Source: Collybia mongolica
Lineage: Eukaryota; Basidiomycota; Agaricomycetes; Agaricales; Clitocybaceae
Direction: 5' to 3'
Assembly (NCBI GenBank): GCA_013420905.1
Contig: JAAXNY010000001.1
Coordinates: 3,162,001 to 3,226,000, forward strand
DNA length: 64,000 nucleotides
Shown: positions 45,201 through 59,192 of the stretch, piece after piece
Layout of the letters: every line of letters begins with the position of its first letter
How positions within the stretch are numbered: position 1 is the stretch's first letter
The notes under the pieces: model-generated
Database searches by the model: none
Told to the model about the DNA's origin: nothing
What the model saw: the letters and a program-made list of their open reading frames with translations, nothing else
Program-made: the position numbers and the translations under genes

Positions 45201-46804
45201 GTGGTCAGGCAGTCACTGGTAATATGACAGGTGCCTCTGTAGTTCTTGCTGCAGCTCTTATTGTTGTGATTTTGCAGTTGTTATTTTCACTGAGAGGGGT
45301 GGGTATGAGAGAGGGTGGTGGTATCCATGGCAGTGGGACCTGGCATTGTACTTGGCAGTATTGTGCACAATCATATGGCAGGGAGGTGATGGGTGGGGCA
45401 GCTGGGAATGTAGTGGTGGAGGTTGACAACAAGGCTGACAGGTGATGTAGTACCTATCAACAATATTCAGCCATTGCCAGTAATGGCCAAGAGTAGGCAG
45501 CAGGGGTCATTATAATAACAAGCACCTTGGACTTACCAAATGGTTAAATCTGCATGCTTTATGCACATGACATGTAACCTTAAGGCCTTGCATTTGACTC
45601 TCCAAAATATTGCATTTTTGTGCATTAAATAAGCAATGGTAACTATAATTAAGTAAGCAATCTGGACAGTCTGCATGGACTTCATGGGGAGTTGTTCCAA
45701 GCTGGATCTGAACATCCAAGTAACAGCATGGATTTATGGACTTAGCTTTGACTTGGCTCAGATGCAGACTGCCAATTAAGCAGGGCTCCCTGCCAAACAG
45801 GGTCTGAGCTCAGACTGTAGACACCTGCATTTGTCTGTGTGGTCTGTGTGGCCCATATAGCTCAGCATGTAAAGTCCCCAGAGAAGCTACTGAGTTGGTT
45901 GTATATTTGGAATATACACATATGGATCTACATTTTCAAGCTTGTTAATTCTTTCACACAGTCCATCTCTGAGAGTCTGAGTCCCCATTTTACCAGCTGA
46001 CTTGTTTTTAAGGAAAATGCCTAGATATATATTGTTACCTTTTATTGGTGGATATTTGTATAGGATCTATAAACACCAACTTCTATTGGCATACACCATG
46101 GATACGGGTGAAGTTGTAAGGGGATCACTTGTTTGTCCACATCTAGCCATCAGAATCACTATTGCACAGCTTGCATAGCCTCACTGTTATATCTATTATT
46201 CTGACACACACTTCTTTAACCCCTTGACATATAGTAGTTTACTCTGGACTGACATATCACAGATGGATTGTTGCATCAGTAGACTTACTGATATCAGATT
46301 CTGTTGTTATTTGAGACATAGGCACAATGTACTGTATATAAGGTGCCCCTTCCTCTCCATGGAAGGGCACCTTTGCAATAGACTTGGGGCTGGGTTCTCT
46401 ACTCAGAGTCAAGCCTCTAGTGCTCTATGCTCATCCCTTCCATGCATGGTTGTTCATACTGTGTATACTGCTCCCTGTCTGAGCCTCTTGGCAACATGAC
46501 CCCTTACAGAAGCCCAACAAGTATTTTGCAAGCTCAAATGTATGGTCATATTTCACCTTCATGCTGTGTATCCATCAGGCCTTCCATGATGTCAAGCTAC
46601 TCCCTGTACCCTACAATCTAATTCTAGGACAATGCTTGACAAGTGTTCCAGAACCAAAGTTATCAACAACAAAAAGTAATATAAAGTTGAAGAGATTCTG
46701 GATAGCTAGTTCTATTGCAACAAGCTGGTTCTAGAAATATAAAGAAAAGTTAATTAAAAAAAAATAAGGACTTGTATCTGCCAGTAATGGCCCTCTACCT
46801 CAAG
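42246..46804 (+). mobile_element. E2: 4.6-kb repeat element inserted in Gypsy
   Basis: Starts CAAGTCCTTATG and ends CTCTACCTCAAG, flanked by TTA on both sides (the left TTA is split by the Tc1). Removing E2 and Tc1 lets the Gypsy frame run on into YLETPSYISPTSENSSLVLS. E2 has the tandem ~240-bp units (42620-43560) and the A2 segment (43820-44670), but lacks the 56-bp palindrome expected near 42595. Confidence 0.75.
43820..44670 (+). repeat. A2 segment in E2
   Basis: About 850 bp beginning TTACAAGTTCTTTATCAACC, present in E2, E4 and E6 and absent from the same site in E1 and E3 (CTATTATAGGCATT there). It carries an ATTC tetranucleotide run. Either a separate insertion or a subfamily trait. 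Confidence 0.6.
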
Positions 46805-48984
46805 TTATTTAGAAACCCCATCTTACATTTCACCTACCTCAGAAAATAGTTCATTGGTTCTCTCCCCCACTACTACCAATACTCCCTTTAGTGTTGAACA
46901 ACATACCCCAATCAATCTAGTTCCTCACTACTTGTTGAATTTACCTAAGACTACCATGCAAATGGCCAATGGTGACCCTTGACAACTCAATTGTCATCAC
47001 AGTGAGGTCCTGGTGACCTCACAATTTCCATTGACATTGCCGACTACTCCAATCTACTCTTGACTTTTGGCATTGATGTCCTCCAAACTGCTGAACACTT
47101 CAACATTCCCTTCCATCTGTCCTCCAATGATGCAATCACCCAGAACTGGTCACATCAAACCCATGACGATTCAATTGACATACTCTACAACATTGCCTCC
47201 AACCAAGGCACACACAAATACTTTGTCCAATCCATGAGCCATTTTTGCTGGAAAGAAGAAATACAAACCTGTCAATTGCAAGATCAAACCAATAGGCAAG
47301 ACTCTACCTGAAGAGTTCTGTGTAGTCCGAAATATCACTGGCAATCCACTTGAGGACCTGCCCACTCTATTGACAAACCCCCCCCCCGACTTTGAACCTA
47401 CTGGCCAATATGATCAGGCCGCCTATGATATAATCAAAAAGAATCACCCACCAGGATTCCTGACCAGCAACAAACAAAAACTCATGCATTTCATGATGGT
47501 GCACCAAGATGGCTTTGCCTGGAAGGAATCACAGAAGGGATCATTTTGCAAAGACTTCTTTCCCCCAGTGCACATGCTGGTGGTTGAGCATGTCCCCTGG
47601 GTTCTCAAAAACATGCTGATACCACCTGGCATCTACAACAACGTCATTGCAATAGTTCACAAGAAGATTGCTGCCAGTGTCTATGAGCAATTGAACTCCT
47701 CTTACCAATTATGATGGTTTACCATTCTACAAAAAGCTGGGGGTAAGCTTTGTATCGTTCACAACCTCCAACCCCTGAATGCCATCACTATTCACAACTC
47801 TGGTATGCCACCATACACTGAACAACTGGCTGAGTTGTGTGGCGGCTGAGCTTGTTATGGCCTACTCAATTTGTTTGTCAGCTATGACAAACAGTCTCTC
47901 ACAATAGACTCAAGAGACTTTACCACTTTTCAAACACCCCTCAGCACCTTTTGACTTACTTGCATGCTGATGGGATGGGTGAACTCAGTGCCAATCTTCC
48001 ACAGCAACATCACATACACCTTACAAGAAGAGATACCAGAAGTCACTATCCTTTTGTTGATGATGCACTGGTTAAAGGCCCAACAATGCACTACAAGTTA
48101 CCTGACAGTACCTACAAGACTATTCCTGAAAACTCTGGCATCTGTCAATTTGTCTGGGAACACTTCCAGAACCTAAACTGGATAGTCCAGAGGATCAAGT
48201 ATGTTGGCTGTACTTGGTCTGGTCCAAAGGCCTTCCTCTGCATTCCAGAGGCACTCATTGTTGGTCACATGTGCTGTTTCAAAGGTAGATGAGCTGCCAA
48301 TTTGAAAGTTGCCAAGATTCGCAACTGGGGACCTTGTCAAAATCTCTCAGACGTTTGCGCATTCCTTGGTACCACTGGACTGATGTGTATTTTCATTAAA
48401 AACTTTTCTCATATCACTCGTCTGCTCACTCACCTAATGCGCAAAGGTATTGACTTTGAATTTGGTATTGAAGAAATTGCTGCGCAAGAAGAGCTCAAAC
48501 ACACAATTGTCAACTCTCCAGCAATTAAGGGGATCAACTATACCTCTGATTGACCAGTGGTCCTAGCTGTTGACACCTTGTACATTGCCATTGGCTACAT
48601 TCTTTCACAATCCCTACCCGACTCCGACAAATACTGGTACCCCTCTCGTTTTGGGTCTATCCTTCTCAATGAACGTGAATCACGATACTCTCAGCCAAAA
48701 CTCGAGCTCTATGGTCTATTTTGCTCACTCTGTGCGACTTGACTCTACATCATCAGTGTGAAGAACCTCGTTGTTGAAGTGGACGCCAAGTATATCAAAG
48801 GTATGCTTAACAACCCAGATATCCAACCAAACACAATGATCAACTGTTGGATCACTGGCATCCTTCTGTTCAACTTCAAGCTAGTCCACATACCAGGTGC
48901 CTTGCATGGCCCAGATGGCCTTTCTCAACAACCAGCTCAGCCAGACAATGATGTCAATCTTGACAACTCTGACGACTATGAAGA
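46805..48984 (+). pseudogene. Ty3/Gypsy pol remnant: reverse transcriptase and RNase H
   Basis: Continuation of the protease remnant. Recognisable blocks: FCVVRNITGNPLEDLP, RT fingers FMMVHQDGFAWKESQKGSF, palm FVDDALVKGP (the Asp-Asp pair), FVWEHFQNLNWIVQRIKYVG, thumb VCAFLGTTGLMCIFIKNFSH, and RNase H with VVLAVDTLYIAIG, NERESRYSQPKLELYG, VEVDAKYIKGMLNNPDIQPN and HGPDGLSQQP. Many stops and frame changes; the integrase is missing. Dead. Confidence 0.85.
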
Positions 48985-51053
48985 CTTGAGGTAGAGGGCC
49001 ATTACTGGCAGATACAAGTCCTTTTTTTTTTTAATTAACTTTTCTTTATATTTCTAGAACCAGCTTGTTGCAATAGAACTAGCTATCCAGAATCTCTTCA
49101 ACTTTATATTACTTTTTGTTGTTGATAACTTTGGTTCTGGAACACTTGTCAAGCATTGTCCTAGAATTAGATTGTAGGGTACAGGGAGTAGCTTGACATC
49201 ATGGAAGGCCTGATGGATACACAGCATGAAGGTGAAATATGACCATACATTTGAGCTTGCAAAATACTTGTTGGGCTTCTGTAAGGGGTCATGTTGCCAA
49301 GAGGCTCAGACAGGGAGCAGTATACACAGTATGAACAACCATGCATGGAAGGGATGAGCATAGAGCACTAGAGGCTTGACTCTGAGTAGAGAACCCAGCC
49401 CCAAGTCTATTGCAAAGGTGCCCTTCCATGGAGAGGAAGGGGCACCTTATATACAGTACATTGTGCCTATGTCTCAAATAACAACAGAATCTGATATCAG
49501 TAAGTCTACTGATGCAACAATCCATCTGTGATATGTCAGTCCAGAGTAAACTACTATATGTCAAGGGGTTAAAGAAGTGTGTGTCAGAATAATAGATATA
49601 ACAGTGAGGCTATGCAAGCTGTGCAATAGTGATTCTGATGGCTAGATGTGGACAAACAAGTGATCCCCTTACAACTTCACCCATATCCATGGTGTATGCC
49701 AATAGAAGTTGGTGTTTATAGATCCTATACAAATATCCACCAATAAAAGGTAACAATATATATCTAGGCATTTTCCTTAAAAACAAGTCAGCTGGTAAAA
49801 TGGGGACTCAGACTCTCAGAGATGGACTGTGTGAAAAAATTAACAAGCTTGAAAATGTAGATCCATATGTGTATATTCCAAATATACAACCAACTCAGTA
49901 GCTTCTCTGGGGACTTTACACTGAGCCACATGAGCCACACAGACCACACAGACAAATGCAGGTGTCTGCAGACTGACTCAGACCCTGTTTGGCAGGGAGC
50001 CCTGCTTAATTGACAGTCTGCATCTGAGCCAAGTCAAAGCTAAGTCCATAAATCCATGCTGTTACTTGGATGTTCAGATCCAGCTTGGAACAACTCCCCA
50101 TGAAGTCCATGCAGACTGTCCAGATTGCTTACTTAATTATAGTTACCATTGCTTATTTAATGCACAAAAATGCAATATTTTGGAGAGTCAAATGCAAGGC
50201 CTCAAGGTTACATGTCATGTGCATAAAGCATGCAGATTAACCATTTGGTAATATGAGCTTGTCAGTCCAAGGTGCTTGTTTTTATAATGGCCCCTGCTGT
50301 TTACTCTTGGCCATTACTGGCAATGGCTGAATATTGTTGATGGGTGCCACATCACCTGTTAGCCTTGTTGTCAACCTCCACCACTACATCCCCAGCTGCC
50401 CCTCCCATCACCTCCCTGCCATATGATTGTGCACAATACTGCCAAGTACAATGCCAGGTCCCACTGCCATGGATACCACCACCCTCTCTCATACCCACCC
50501 CTCTCAGTGAAAATAACAACTGCAAAATCACAACAATAAGAGCTGCAACAAGAACTACAGAGGCACCTGCCACATTACCAGTGACTGCCTGCCCACATCT
50601 GCTAGTGAGCAGCTAGCATGGCAGACATGGGTGGTGCAGTGGTGTATTCCATATAGTGAAACCATCACCTGGTGGGTGGGTGTGCACCCCTGGATGTGCT
50701 GTCTAGACCAAGTAATGCCAATCACCCCTGTGCCCTAACCAGATGTGTGTAAGGTGAGTGCATATGTGCCCCACATCTAGTTGTGTATTTACAGATTGGA
50801 CTACCCAATTGTGTGATATAAGGAAGTAATATCAATGCAAATGCCTATAATAGAACCAAGTTCCCACAGTATTGAAATGTATATCAACTATTCAACATTT
50901 AACAATTTATTTCTAGCCTTGCATCCTGGCTTAATCAAGAACTTATTAGATATGCTAAAAATAGAAATATCATCATCAAAGACAAAGTTCAAACAAATGT
51001 ACATATGCCTGTTAAGTATTTTTTTTTTGTTGTGTTATCACATACTATATTTA
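48985..51053 (-). mobile_element. E3, proximal part
   Basis: Reverse-oriented E copy beginning CTTGAGGTAGAGGGCC. It is interrupted by E4 at 51053 and resumes at 55445. It lacks the A2 segment. It directly follows the Gypsy RNase H end. Confidence 0.7.
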
Positions 51054-54000
51054 CTTGAGGTAGAGGGCCATTACTGGCAGATACGAGTCCTTATGTTTTT
51101 TTTTTGATTAACTTTTCTTTATATTTCTAGAACCAGGTTGTTGCAATAGAACTAGCTATCCAGAATCTCTTCAACTTTATATTACTTTTTGTTGTTGATA
51201 AGTTTGGTTCTGGAACACTTGTCAGGCATTGTACTAGAATTAGATTGTAGGGTACAGGGAGTAGCTTGACAACATGGAAGGCCTGATGGATGCCCAACAT
51301 GAAGATGTAATATAACCACACATTTGAGCTTGCCAAATACTTGTTGCATTTCTGTATGGGGTCATGTTGCCAAGAGGCTCAGACAGGGAGCAGTATACAC
51401 AGTATGAACAACCATGCAGGGAAGGGATGAGCATAGAGCACTAGAGGCTTGACTATGAGTAGAGAACCCAGCCCAAGTCTATTGCAAAGGTGCCCTTCCA
51501 TGGAGAGGAAGGGGCACCTTATATATAGTACATTGTGCCTATGTCTCAAATAACAACAGAATCTGATATCAGTAACTCTAATGATGCAACAATATATCTG
51601 TGATATGTTAGTCCAGAGTAAACTACTATCTGTCAAGGGGTTAAAGCAGTGTGTGTCAGAATAATAGGTATAACAGTGAGTCTATGCAAACAGCAATAGT
51701 GATTCTGATGGCTATACAGTATGTGGACAAACAAGTGATCCCCTTACAACTTCACCCATATCCATGGTGTATGATATAAGCAACTGCATATGAATTGCCA
51801 ATAGAAGTTGGTGTTTATAGATCCTATACAAATATCCACCAATAAAAGATAACAATATATATCTAGGCATTTTCCTTAAAAACAAGTCAGCTGGTAAAGT
51901 GGGGACTCAGACTCTCAGAGATGGACTGTATGAAAAAAATTAACTTAATTGAAAATGTAGATCCATATTTGTATATTCCAAATATACAACCAACTCAGTA
52001 GCTTCTCTGGGGACTTTACACTGAGCCACATGAGCCACACAGACCACACAGACAAATGCAGGTGTCTGCAGACTGACTCAGACCCTGTTTGGCAGGGAGC
52101 TCTGCTTAATTGACAGTCTGCATCTGAGCCAAGTCAAAGTTAAGTCCATAAATCCACACTATTACTTGGATGCTCAGACCCAGCTTGGAACAACTCCTCA
52201 TGAAGTCCATGCAGACTGTCCAGATTGCTTACTTAATTATAGTTACCATTGCTTATTTAATGCACTAAAATGCAATATTTTGGAGAGTCAAATACAAGGC
52301 CTCAAGGTTACATGTCATATGCATAAAGCATACAGATTAACCATTTCATAATATGAGCTTGTCAGTCCAAGGTGCCTGTTTTTATAATGGCCCCTGCTGT
52401 CTACCCTTGGCCATTACTGGCAATGGCTGAATATTGTTGATAGGTGCTACATCACCTGTCAGCCTTGTTGTCAACCCCCACCACTACATCCCCAGCTGCC
52501 TCTCCCATCACCTCCCTGCCACATGATTGTGCACAATACTGCCAAATACAATGCCAGGTCCCACTGCCATGGATACCACCACCCTCTCTCATACCCACCC
52601 CTCTCAATGAAAATAACAACTGCAAAACCACAACAATAAGAGCTGCAGCAAGAACTACAGAGGCACCTGCCACATTACCAGTGACTGCCTGCCCACATCT
52701 GCTAGTGAGCAGATAGCATGGTGGACATAGGTGGTGCAGTGGTGTATTCCATATGGTAGAACCATCACCTGGTGGATGGGTGTGCACCCATGGATGTACT
52801 GTCTAGACCAAGTAGTGCCAATCACCCCTGTGCCCAAACCAGATGTGTAAAAGGTGAGTGCATATGTGCCCCACATCTAGTTGCTCAGATATATGTACCT
52901 TGTTCTATTGTATATGCACCTATATGCTGCTGTACACCTTGAGACTACCTTGGTGTAATTCTATCTACCTTGTGATATGTTCTTATTCCTTTCACAAATA
53001 TTAGTTTACTTCTTACTAATACTTTACCCCTGTACTATTTGCACAGCTCTGGTAGGCTGATATAGACTTCTGGTACACCCACAGTCTTTATCCAAAATAC
53101 CTATTTATAGATTGGACTACCCAATTGAAACTTAAACTAATTGTTCAAATTTTAAGATAATTAATAAATAAAGAATATACCAAATAGTCAAATCACTAAG
53201 GAAGTAATATTGATCCAAATGCCTACTTGGGTGGAGTGGGCCAACACACTGTGTGGCAGGTACTTGTTCTTTATTTCTTTTCTTAGGAGAAATAAGTCCA
53301 TTCCACATTTAGGAAGTTGTAAATGACTAGAAACAATGTAGATGATAGTTTATAGAGGTCATGTGACCATGGGAAAATGTTACCAAGTAAACAAGCAATG
53401 CCTGTGCACAAAACCCAATGCCATAGCTTGTCTGTTTATGGAGAAAAGACAAAAACCATCAGAACTAACTTTTCCTAGGATCATGGACACTAAATAAGTG
53501 TTCAGATTGTTGTCATGTATTTGGTATACTTATGTGGTGGAATAGATCATGTGACATGTGTCAATAAATAGAGAATTCAATCTTATTTGTATTTCAGGTA
53601 AGTATAGTAGTAGTTGTTGATTATTCCAATGTGTAGTGTAATTTCCCACAAGGGTCATGTTTGGTAAGGGTCATTGTTGTCCATGGCAAAAATATGCTTA
53701 ACAAGGAAATTGTAGAGCCATGTTTGTACATTCCAAATATATAAAAACAAAGTTAACAGCTTTACTGGTTATGGAGAAAAACACAAAATAAATTTTGAAA
53801 CACAATGCTTTGAAATATTAGATATGCATAATTTTGATGGCATCATCAAAAGCATTATGTAATCATCCCAAATACATGCAAATTATGTCACAATACTTTG
53901 TATTTGTGGAGAAATGCTGTAAAAAGCCATAAGAGAAGAAAAATCCCATTATGGAAATATTTTCCTGCAGTGTTGAAATATGATGAATCAATGAATGAAT

Positions 54001-55444
54001 GAATCACCTTTTTGCCCGAAACCTGGGTTGATAAAGAACTCATAATATTAGAAACAAGTTCCCACAGTATTGAAATGTATATCAACCATTCAACATTCAA
54101 CAATTTATTTCTAGTCTTGCATCCTAATCAAGAACTTATCAAATATGCTAAAAATAGAAATATCATCATCAAAGACAAACTTCAAACAAATGTACATATG
54201 CCTGTTAAGTGTTTTTTGGTTGTATTATCACATACTATATTTAACCATACTCATATAGCTAGCCATTGTCAAGATATTGAGCATTATAGATTCCAGGAGC
54301 ATCCACATTGACTTGTTTGGCTATGCTTATGGCCAAGTAATATATAAATGTGATATTAAAATAGATATAACAAGAGATTATAATCAAATTTGGAAAGGTA
54401 CAAACAATATAAATATACATTTCCTGGTGTACCCCCTCCATAGGTCTAGGAGTAGTAGCAATTTCAATTGTCTCTGTTAGCCTAGTATTTGCTGAGATAT
54501 GCATCATCTATAATGTGGGGACCTCATTAATATTGTTTGTTTGGCCAGATGTGTGGTGAAATGATATACAGACAGTATTCATGTACAATATGTAGCAAGA
54601 AATTTGTTGTTGATAAGGTTTAGAAAAATAAAAACAAATTCAAACACTTACAAACATATACACAAGGTACTACTTCACCATATCTAACACTAGCAATTTA
54701 AATTACATCCATAGGCCTTGTTGTTGTTGAGATATGCAATGATTTATATTGTGGGAACTTTGATGGTATTGTTTGTTTGGCTAGCTGTGTGGCAAACTTG
54801 TACACAAACTTGATATTCATTTGTAACATGCTTGTAGTGAGAGAGCTGCTTTTGATCATGATGTTTGAAGGTGTACAAACAAATACAAATACATACAAAT
54901 ATCTACATTGGGTAGCCCCTCACCATATCTAGTAGTAGCAATTTAAATTACATCCATAGGTCTTGTCATTGTTGAGATATGCAATGTTTTGTATTGTGGG
55001 AAAAGTTTGACCCAAAGCAGAATAAGTGTCTTGTAATCGTGCTTATGTTTGTCAACTACGCTGTTAGCTCTAACAGCGTAGTTGACAAACGTAAGCATGA
55101 TTATGCAGTGGACAGTTTTTAATTAATTCTTGAGATATCCCAAGAAAAAGACCAATTAACTCGAAATTATAATATTAAATGCAGCTTATGTTAGCAGTTG
55201 CCTTTTTTGCTCGAAATCCGCACGTCGGCTAATTTTGATTCCCACAGTTAGAAAAATATTTCCACGACTACAAAGTCTTACTGATGTACTTCAAAATGTT
55301 TACTGATCATGTTCTAATGAAATCTTGGAACACTTCAAACTTACTAACCATGGGAAAAACAACACTGGATCTTGTTGGGTACGCTGAATTTTCCCCGCAA
55401 ACCCAGGATGATGAACGAGTTACTTATGTAAACATAAGGACTTG
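51054..55444 (-). mobile_element. E4: full-length E element nested in E3
   Basis: 4391 bp in reverse orientation, from CTTGAGGTAGAGGGCC to ATAAGGACTTG. Flanks are TTA (left) and TAA (right). The E3 sequence reads across it from CATACTATATTTA to ACCATACTC. It contains A2 (about 53210-54040), the tandem units and a palindrome at 55041-55096. Confidence 0.75.
55041..55096. repeat. 56-bp palindrome (E4), spacer flipped
   Basis: Same palindrome with arms GCTTATGTTTGTCAAC / GTTGACAAACGTAAGC (one arm mismatch). In element orientation the 2-nt spacer is AG, whereas it is CT in E1, E3 and E6. Confidence 0.9.
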
Positions 55445-56861
55445 TAAACCATACTCATATAGCTAGCTATTGTCAAGATATTGAGCATTATAGATTCCAG
55501 AAGCATCCACATTGACTTGTTTGGCTATGCTTATGGCCAAGTAATATATAAATGCAATGTTAAAATAGATATAACAAGAGGTTATAATCAAATATGGAAA
55601 GGTACAAATAAATAAATATAAATATACATTTCCTGGTGTACCCCCTCCATAGGTCTAGGAGTAGTAGCAATTTGAATTGTCTCTGTTAGCCTTGTATTTG
55701 CTGAGATATGCATCATCTATATTGTGGGAACTTCATTAATATTGTTTGTTTGGCCAAATGTTGGCAAAGTAATAATACAGATCATATTCATTTGTAATAT
55801 GTAGTAAGAAAATTGTTGTTGATAATGTGATTTGGAAGGGTACAAACAACTACAAATACATATAAACATACATATAATGTTTTCCTTTACAAAATGTAGT
55901 AGTAGCATGTCCATCAGCTTTGTATTTGCTGAGATAAGTATCATCTATATTGTGGAAATTTTCTTTAGTATTATTGTTTGTTTGGCCAGATGTGTGATGA
56001 AGTGCTATACAGACAGCAAGAAAAATGATGTTGATGTGTTTAGAAGAATACAAACAAATATAAACACATACAAATATATACATGAAGTACTACTTCACCA
56101 TATCTAACATCAGCAATTTAAATTACATCCATAGGCCTTGTTGTTGTTGAGATATGCAATGATTTATATTGTGGGAACTTTGATGTTATTGTTTGTTTGG
56201 CTAGCTGTGTGGCAAAGTCATATACAAACTTGATATTCATTTGTAACATGCTTGTAGTGAGAGAGCTACTTTTGATCATGATGTTTGAAGGTGTACAAAC
56301 AAATACAAATCCATATAAATATCTACATTGGGTAGCCCCTCACCATATCTAGTAGTAGCAATTTAAATTGCATCCATAGGTCTTGTCATTGTTGAGATAT
56401 GCAATGTTTTGTATTGTGGGAAAAGTTTGACCCAAAGCAGAACAAGCCTCTTGTAATTGTGCTTACATTTGTCAACTACACTGTTAGAGCTAACAGTGTA
56501 GTTGACAAATGTAAGCATGATTATGCAGTGGACAGTTATTAATTAATTCTTGAGATATCCCAAGAAAAAGACCAATTAACTCAAATTTATATTATTAAAT
56601 GCAGCCCATGTTAGCAGTTGCCTTTTTTGCTCGAAATCCGCGCGTCGGCTAATTTTGATTCCCACAGTTAGAAAAATATTTCCACGACTACAAAGTCTTA
56701 CTGATGTACTTCAAAAAGTTTACTGATCATGTTCTAATGAAATCTCGGAACACTTCAAACTTACTAACCGTGGGAAAAACAACACTGGATCTTGTTGGGT
56801 ACGCTGAATTTTCCCCGCAAACCCAGGATGATGAACGAGTTACTTATGTAAACATAAGGAC
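55445..56861 (-). mobile_element. E3, distal part
   Basis: Continues the E3 copy beyond the E4 insertion and ends CATAAGGACTCA at 56861. Contains the tandem units and a palindrome. Confidence 0.7.
56461..56516. repeat. 56-bp palindrome (E3)
   Basis: Arms carry ACACTG/CAGTGT, the paired change of the ACGCTG/CAGCGT form in E1 and E4. Spacer AG on the plus strand (CT in element orientation). Confidence 0.9.
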
Positions 56862-56866
56862 TCATA

Positions 56867-57750
56867 ATTATGGCTACATCTTAAATAACAACAGAATCTG
56901 ATATCAGTAACTCTACTGGTGCAACAATCCATCTGTGATATGTCAGTCCAGAGTAAACTACTATTTCTCAAGGGGTTAAGGCAATGCATGTCAGGATGAT
57001 AGATGTAATAGTGAGGCTATGCAAGCTGTGCCATAGTGATCCTGATGACTAGATGTGGATAAAAAAGTGATGCCCTTACAACTTCACCCGTATCCATGGT
57101 GTATGATATCAGCAACTCCAAATGAATTGCCAATAGAAGTTGGTGTTTATAGATTAGATTCTTAGATTTAGAATCATGTGACTTCTTGTCTTATGTGCTC
57201 AATGCCACATCACTAAGCTACCTGTACTAGACTTAGCTATACTGTTGCTAATACAACTGTTGTAGTCATTCCAGCACTTCATCTGGACACTTCTGGAACT
57301 TCTCTCCTCTTGGGTCTTTCTCATTCTAACACCTATACAAATATACAACAACAAAAGGTAACTATATATATTTAGGCACTTCCCTTAAAAACAAGTCAGC
57401 TGGTAAATTAGGGACTCAGACTCTCAGAGATGGACTGTGTGAAAAAAATTAACCAACTTGAAAATGTAGATCCATATTTGTATATTCCAAATATACAACC
57501 AACTCAGCAGCTTCTCTGGGGACTTTACACTGAGCTGGCATGAGCCACACAGACCACACAGACAAATGCAGATGACTGCAGACTGAGCTCAGACCCTGTT
57601 TGGCAGGGAGCCCTGCTTAATTGACAGTCTGCATCTAAGCCAAGGCAAAGATAAGTCCATAAATTCACACTGTTACTTGGATGCTCAGACCCAGCTTGGA
57701 ACAACTCCTCATGGAGTCCATGCAGACTGTCCAGATTGCTTACTTAATAC
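56867..57750 (-). repeat. E7: truncated E right-half fragment
   Basis: Matches the internal right half of E in reverse orientation. It carries about 190 bp of extra sequence at 57150-57335 that is not present in the other copies. Confidence 0.6.
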
Positions 57751-59192
57751 TGTACTTTACACTGAGTCACATGTCCTTGTGGACTCCATGCGGACACACA
57801 GACTGTCTCCACATGGACTCCACAGAGTCTGTGCAGACTCACTTACTTTCTTTTACTATTATAGTGTACTTACTGTCTTTCTTATAACATGATAACAAAT
57901 ACTATATATTGATAATAAATACTACATTATAGTAAATACTTATTCTAATATGGGCAGGGGCCCCCACCCCCATCATCCTTGTTGCCATCATTTTCCACAC
58001 CAGGTGGTGCAGGATGGGCCCCTGTAGCATTGTCAGTGGCCTGGGTGGCAGCAGTGGCAGCAGCACTGGCATGGTCCAGTGCTGGCCATTTTTCTTGCTG
58101 TCATCCCTGTCATTCTTAGTTGTTGTCATCTTCATCATCCTTGTGGTGGTGGTTGTCATCTTTGTCCTCATTCTAGTTGTCCTTTGTCATCAGTGTTGTG
58201 CGTTGTTGGTACTGCTGCTGCTGCTGCTGCTGCTGCTGTCTTCATTGTTGTTGTTGTTGTTGTTGTCATCTTCCAGGTGCACTGGGGCACCCTGGGCATT
58301 GGCAGCCATGTCCTTCTTGTCTCAGGTTCCTGAAGTGGGAGGGGACACGCTACATGGTGAGTGTGTTGATAGGGCCCAAAATTGTTTGCACTTGTAAAGT
58401 CAACAAGTAAGGCTATTCGTATCATTTCTAATAACCAAGTAGATGATAATAGAGGATTAGAGTCAAGCTCCGAGATGGCTAATCAGAGTAAACTAGTCTA
58501 ATGGTTAATACACTATCAGTACAGAGGACTATGAGTGAGGACCATTATTAGTCCTATTCACCATGCCTGGTTACAACCTCGGTATCTTAAATCATAAGTA
58601 GCTGTTGTAGTATGATATCATTAGTCCAGGGATCATCATTAATAGGAGAAGTAATTGTAAATTAGGACTTGCACAACCTGAACCTAATCAGGGGCACTTG
58701 GTGTTAACTACTGGAAGAGACAGGACACTGTAAATAACAACCGGAATGATCAGGAGAAATAAAAGACAGTGCCATGCTGTTTTAAAAATAACCAAGTGTG
58801 CTGTCGAGCATTGATAAGAGTTTAGCCAGCTCTTTTGATATTCGCCAAGTAATAAGTAATGACATAATTGGCACATATGGTGTGCATGCCAAGTCATAGA
58901 GGACAAGTCAGCATTAAATACAAGACCCTTGGCACAGGAGGGCATTGTTCCATATAAAATTACAATTCTTTATAATATTTAGTTTGTACACTATAAATAG
59001 ACCATAGGTAAGTAGCACAAAGGCAAGGAATCTTGCCCCCACTTCGAGCTACTATAGGATATACAAATCATATTTGTTGAAACACTATTGCACACATGAG
59101 TTAAGGATTGGATTGCTTCAATTGTCTTGATTAGAATTGTCTTGAAGCATTTGGCTAAAGAGATCGCAGAATTGAAGAGTTCAGTTCATTTG
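57751..59192. other. Unassigned sequence with CTG and TTG microsatellites
   Basis: A CTG run at about 58212-58239 and a TTG run at about 58246-58266 create spurious poly-Leu/Cys ORFs. No gene or named element recognised elsewhere in the stretch. Confidence 0.45.

Noticed and set aside
46777..49012. A TIR transposon carrying reverse transcriptase
   Set aside because: The 28-bp inverted ends are the outer ends of E2 and E3. E1 and E4 carry the same 28 bp without any RT, and removing E2 together with it restores the Gypsy frame.
58014..58397. 127-codon poly-Leu/Val ORF
   Set aside because: Made by CTG and TTG microsatellites; open in three frames on both strands with no protein-like pattern.
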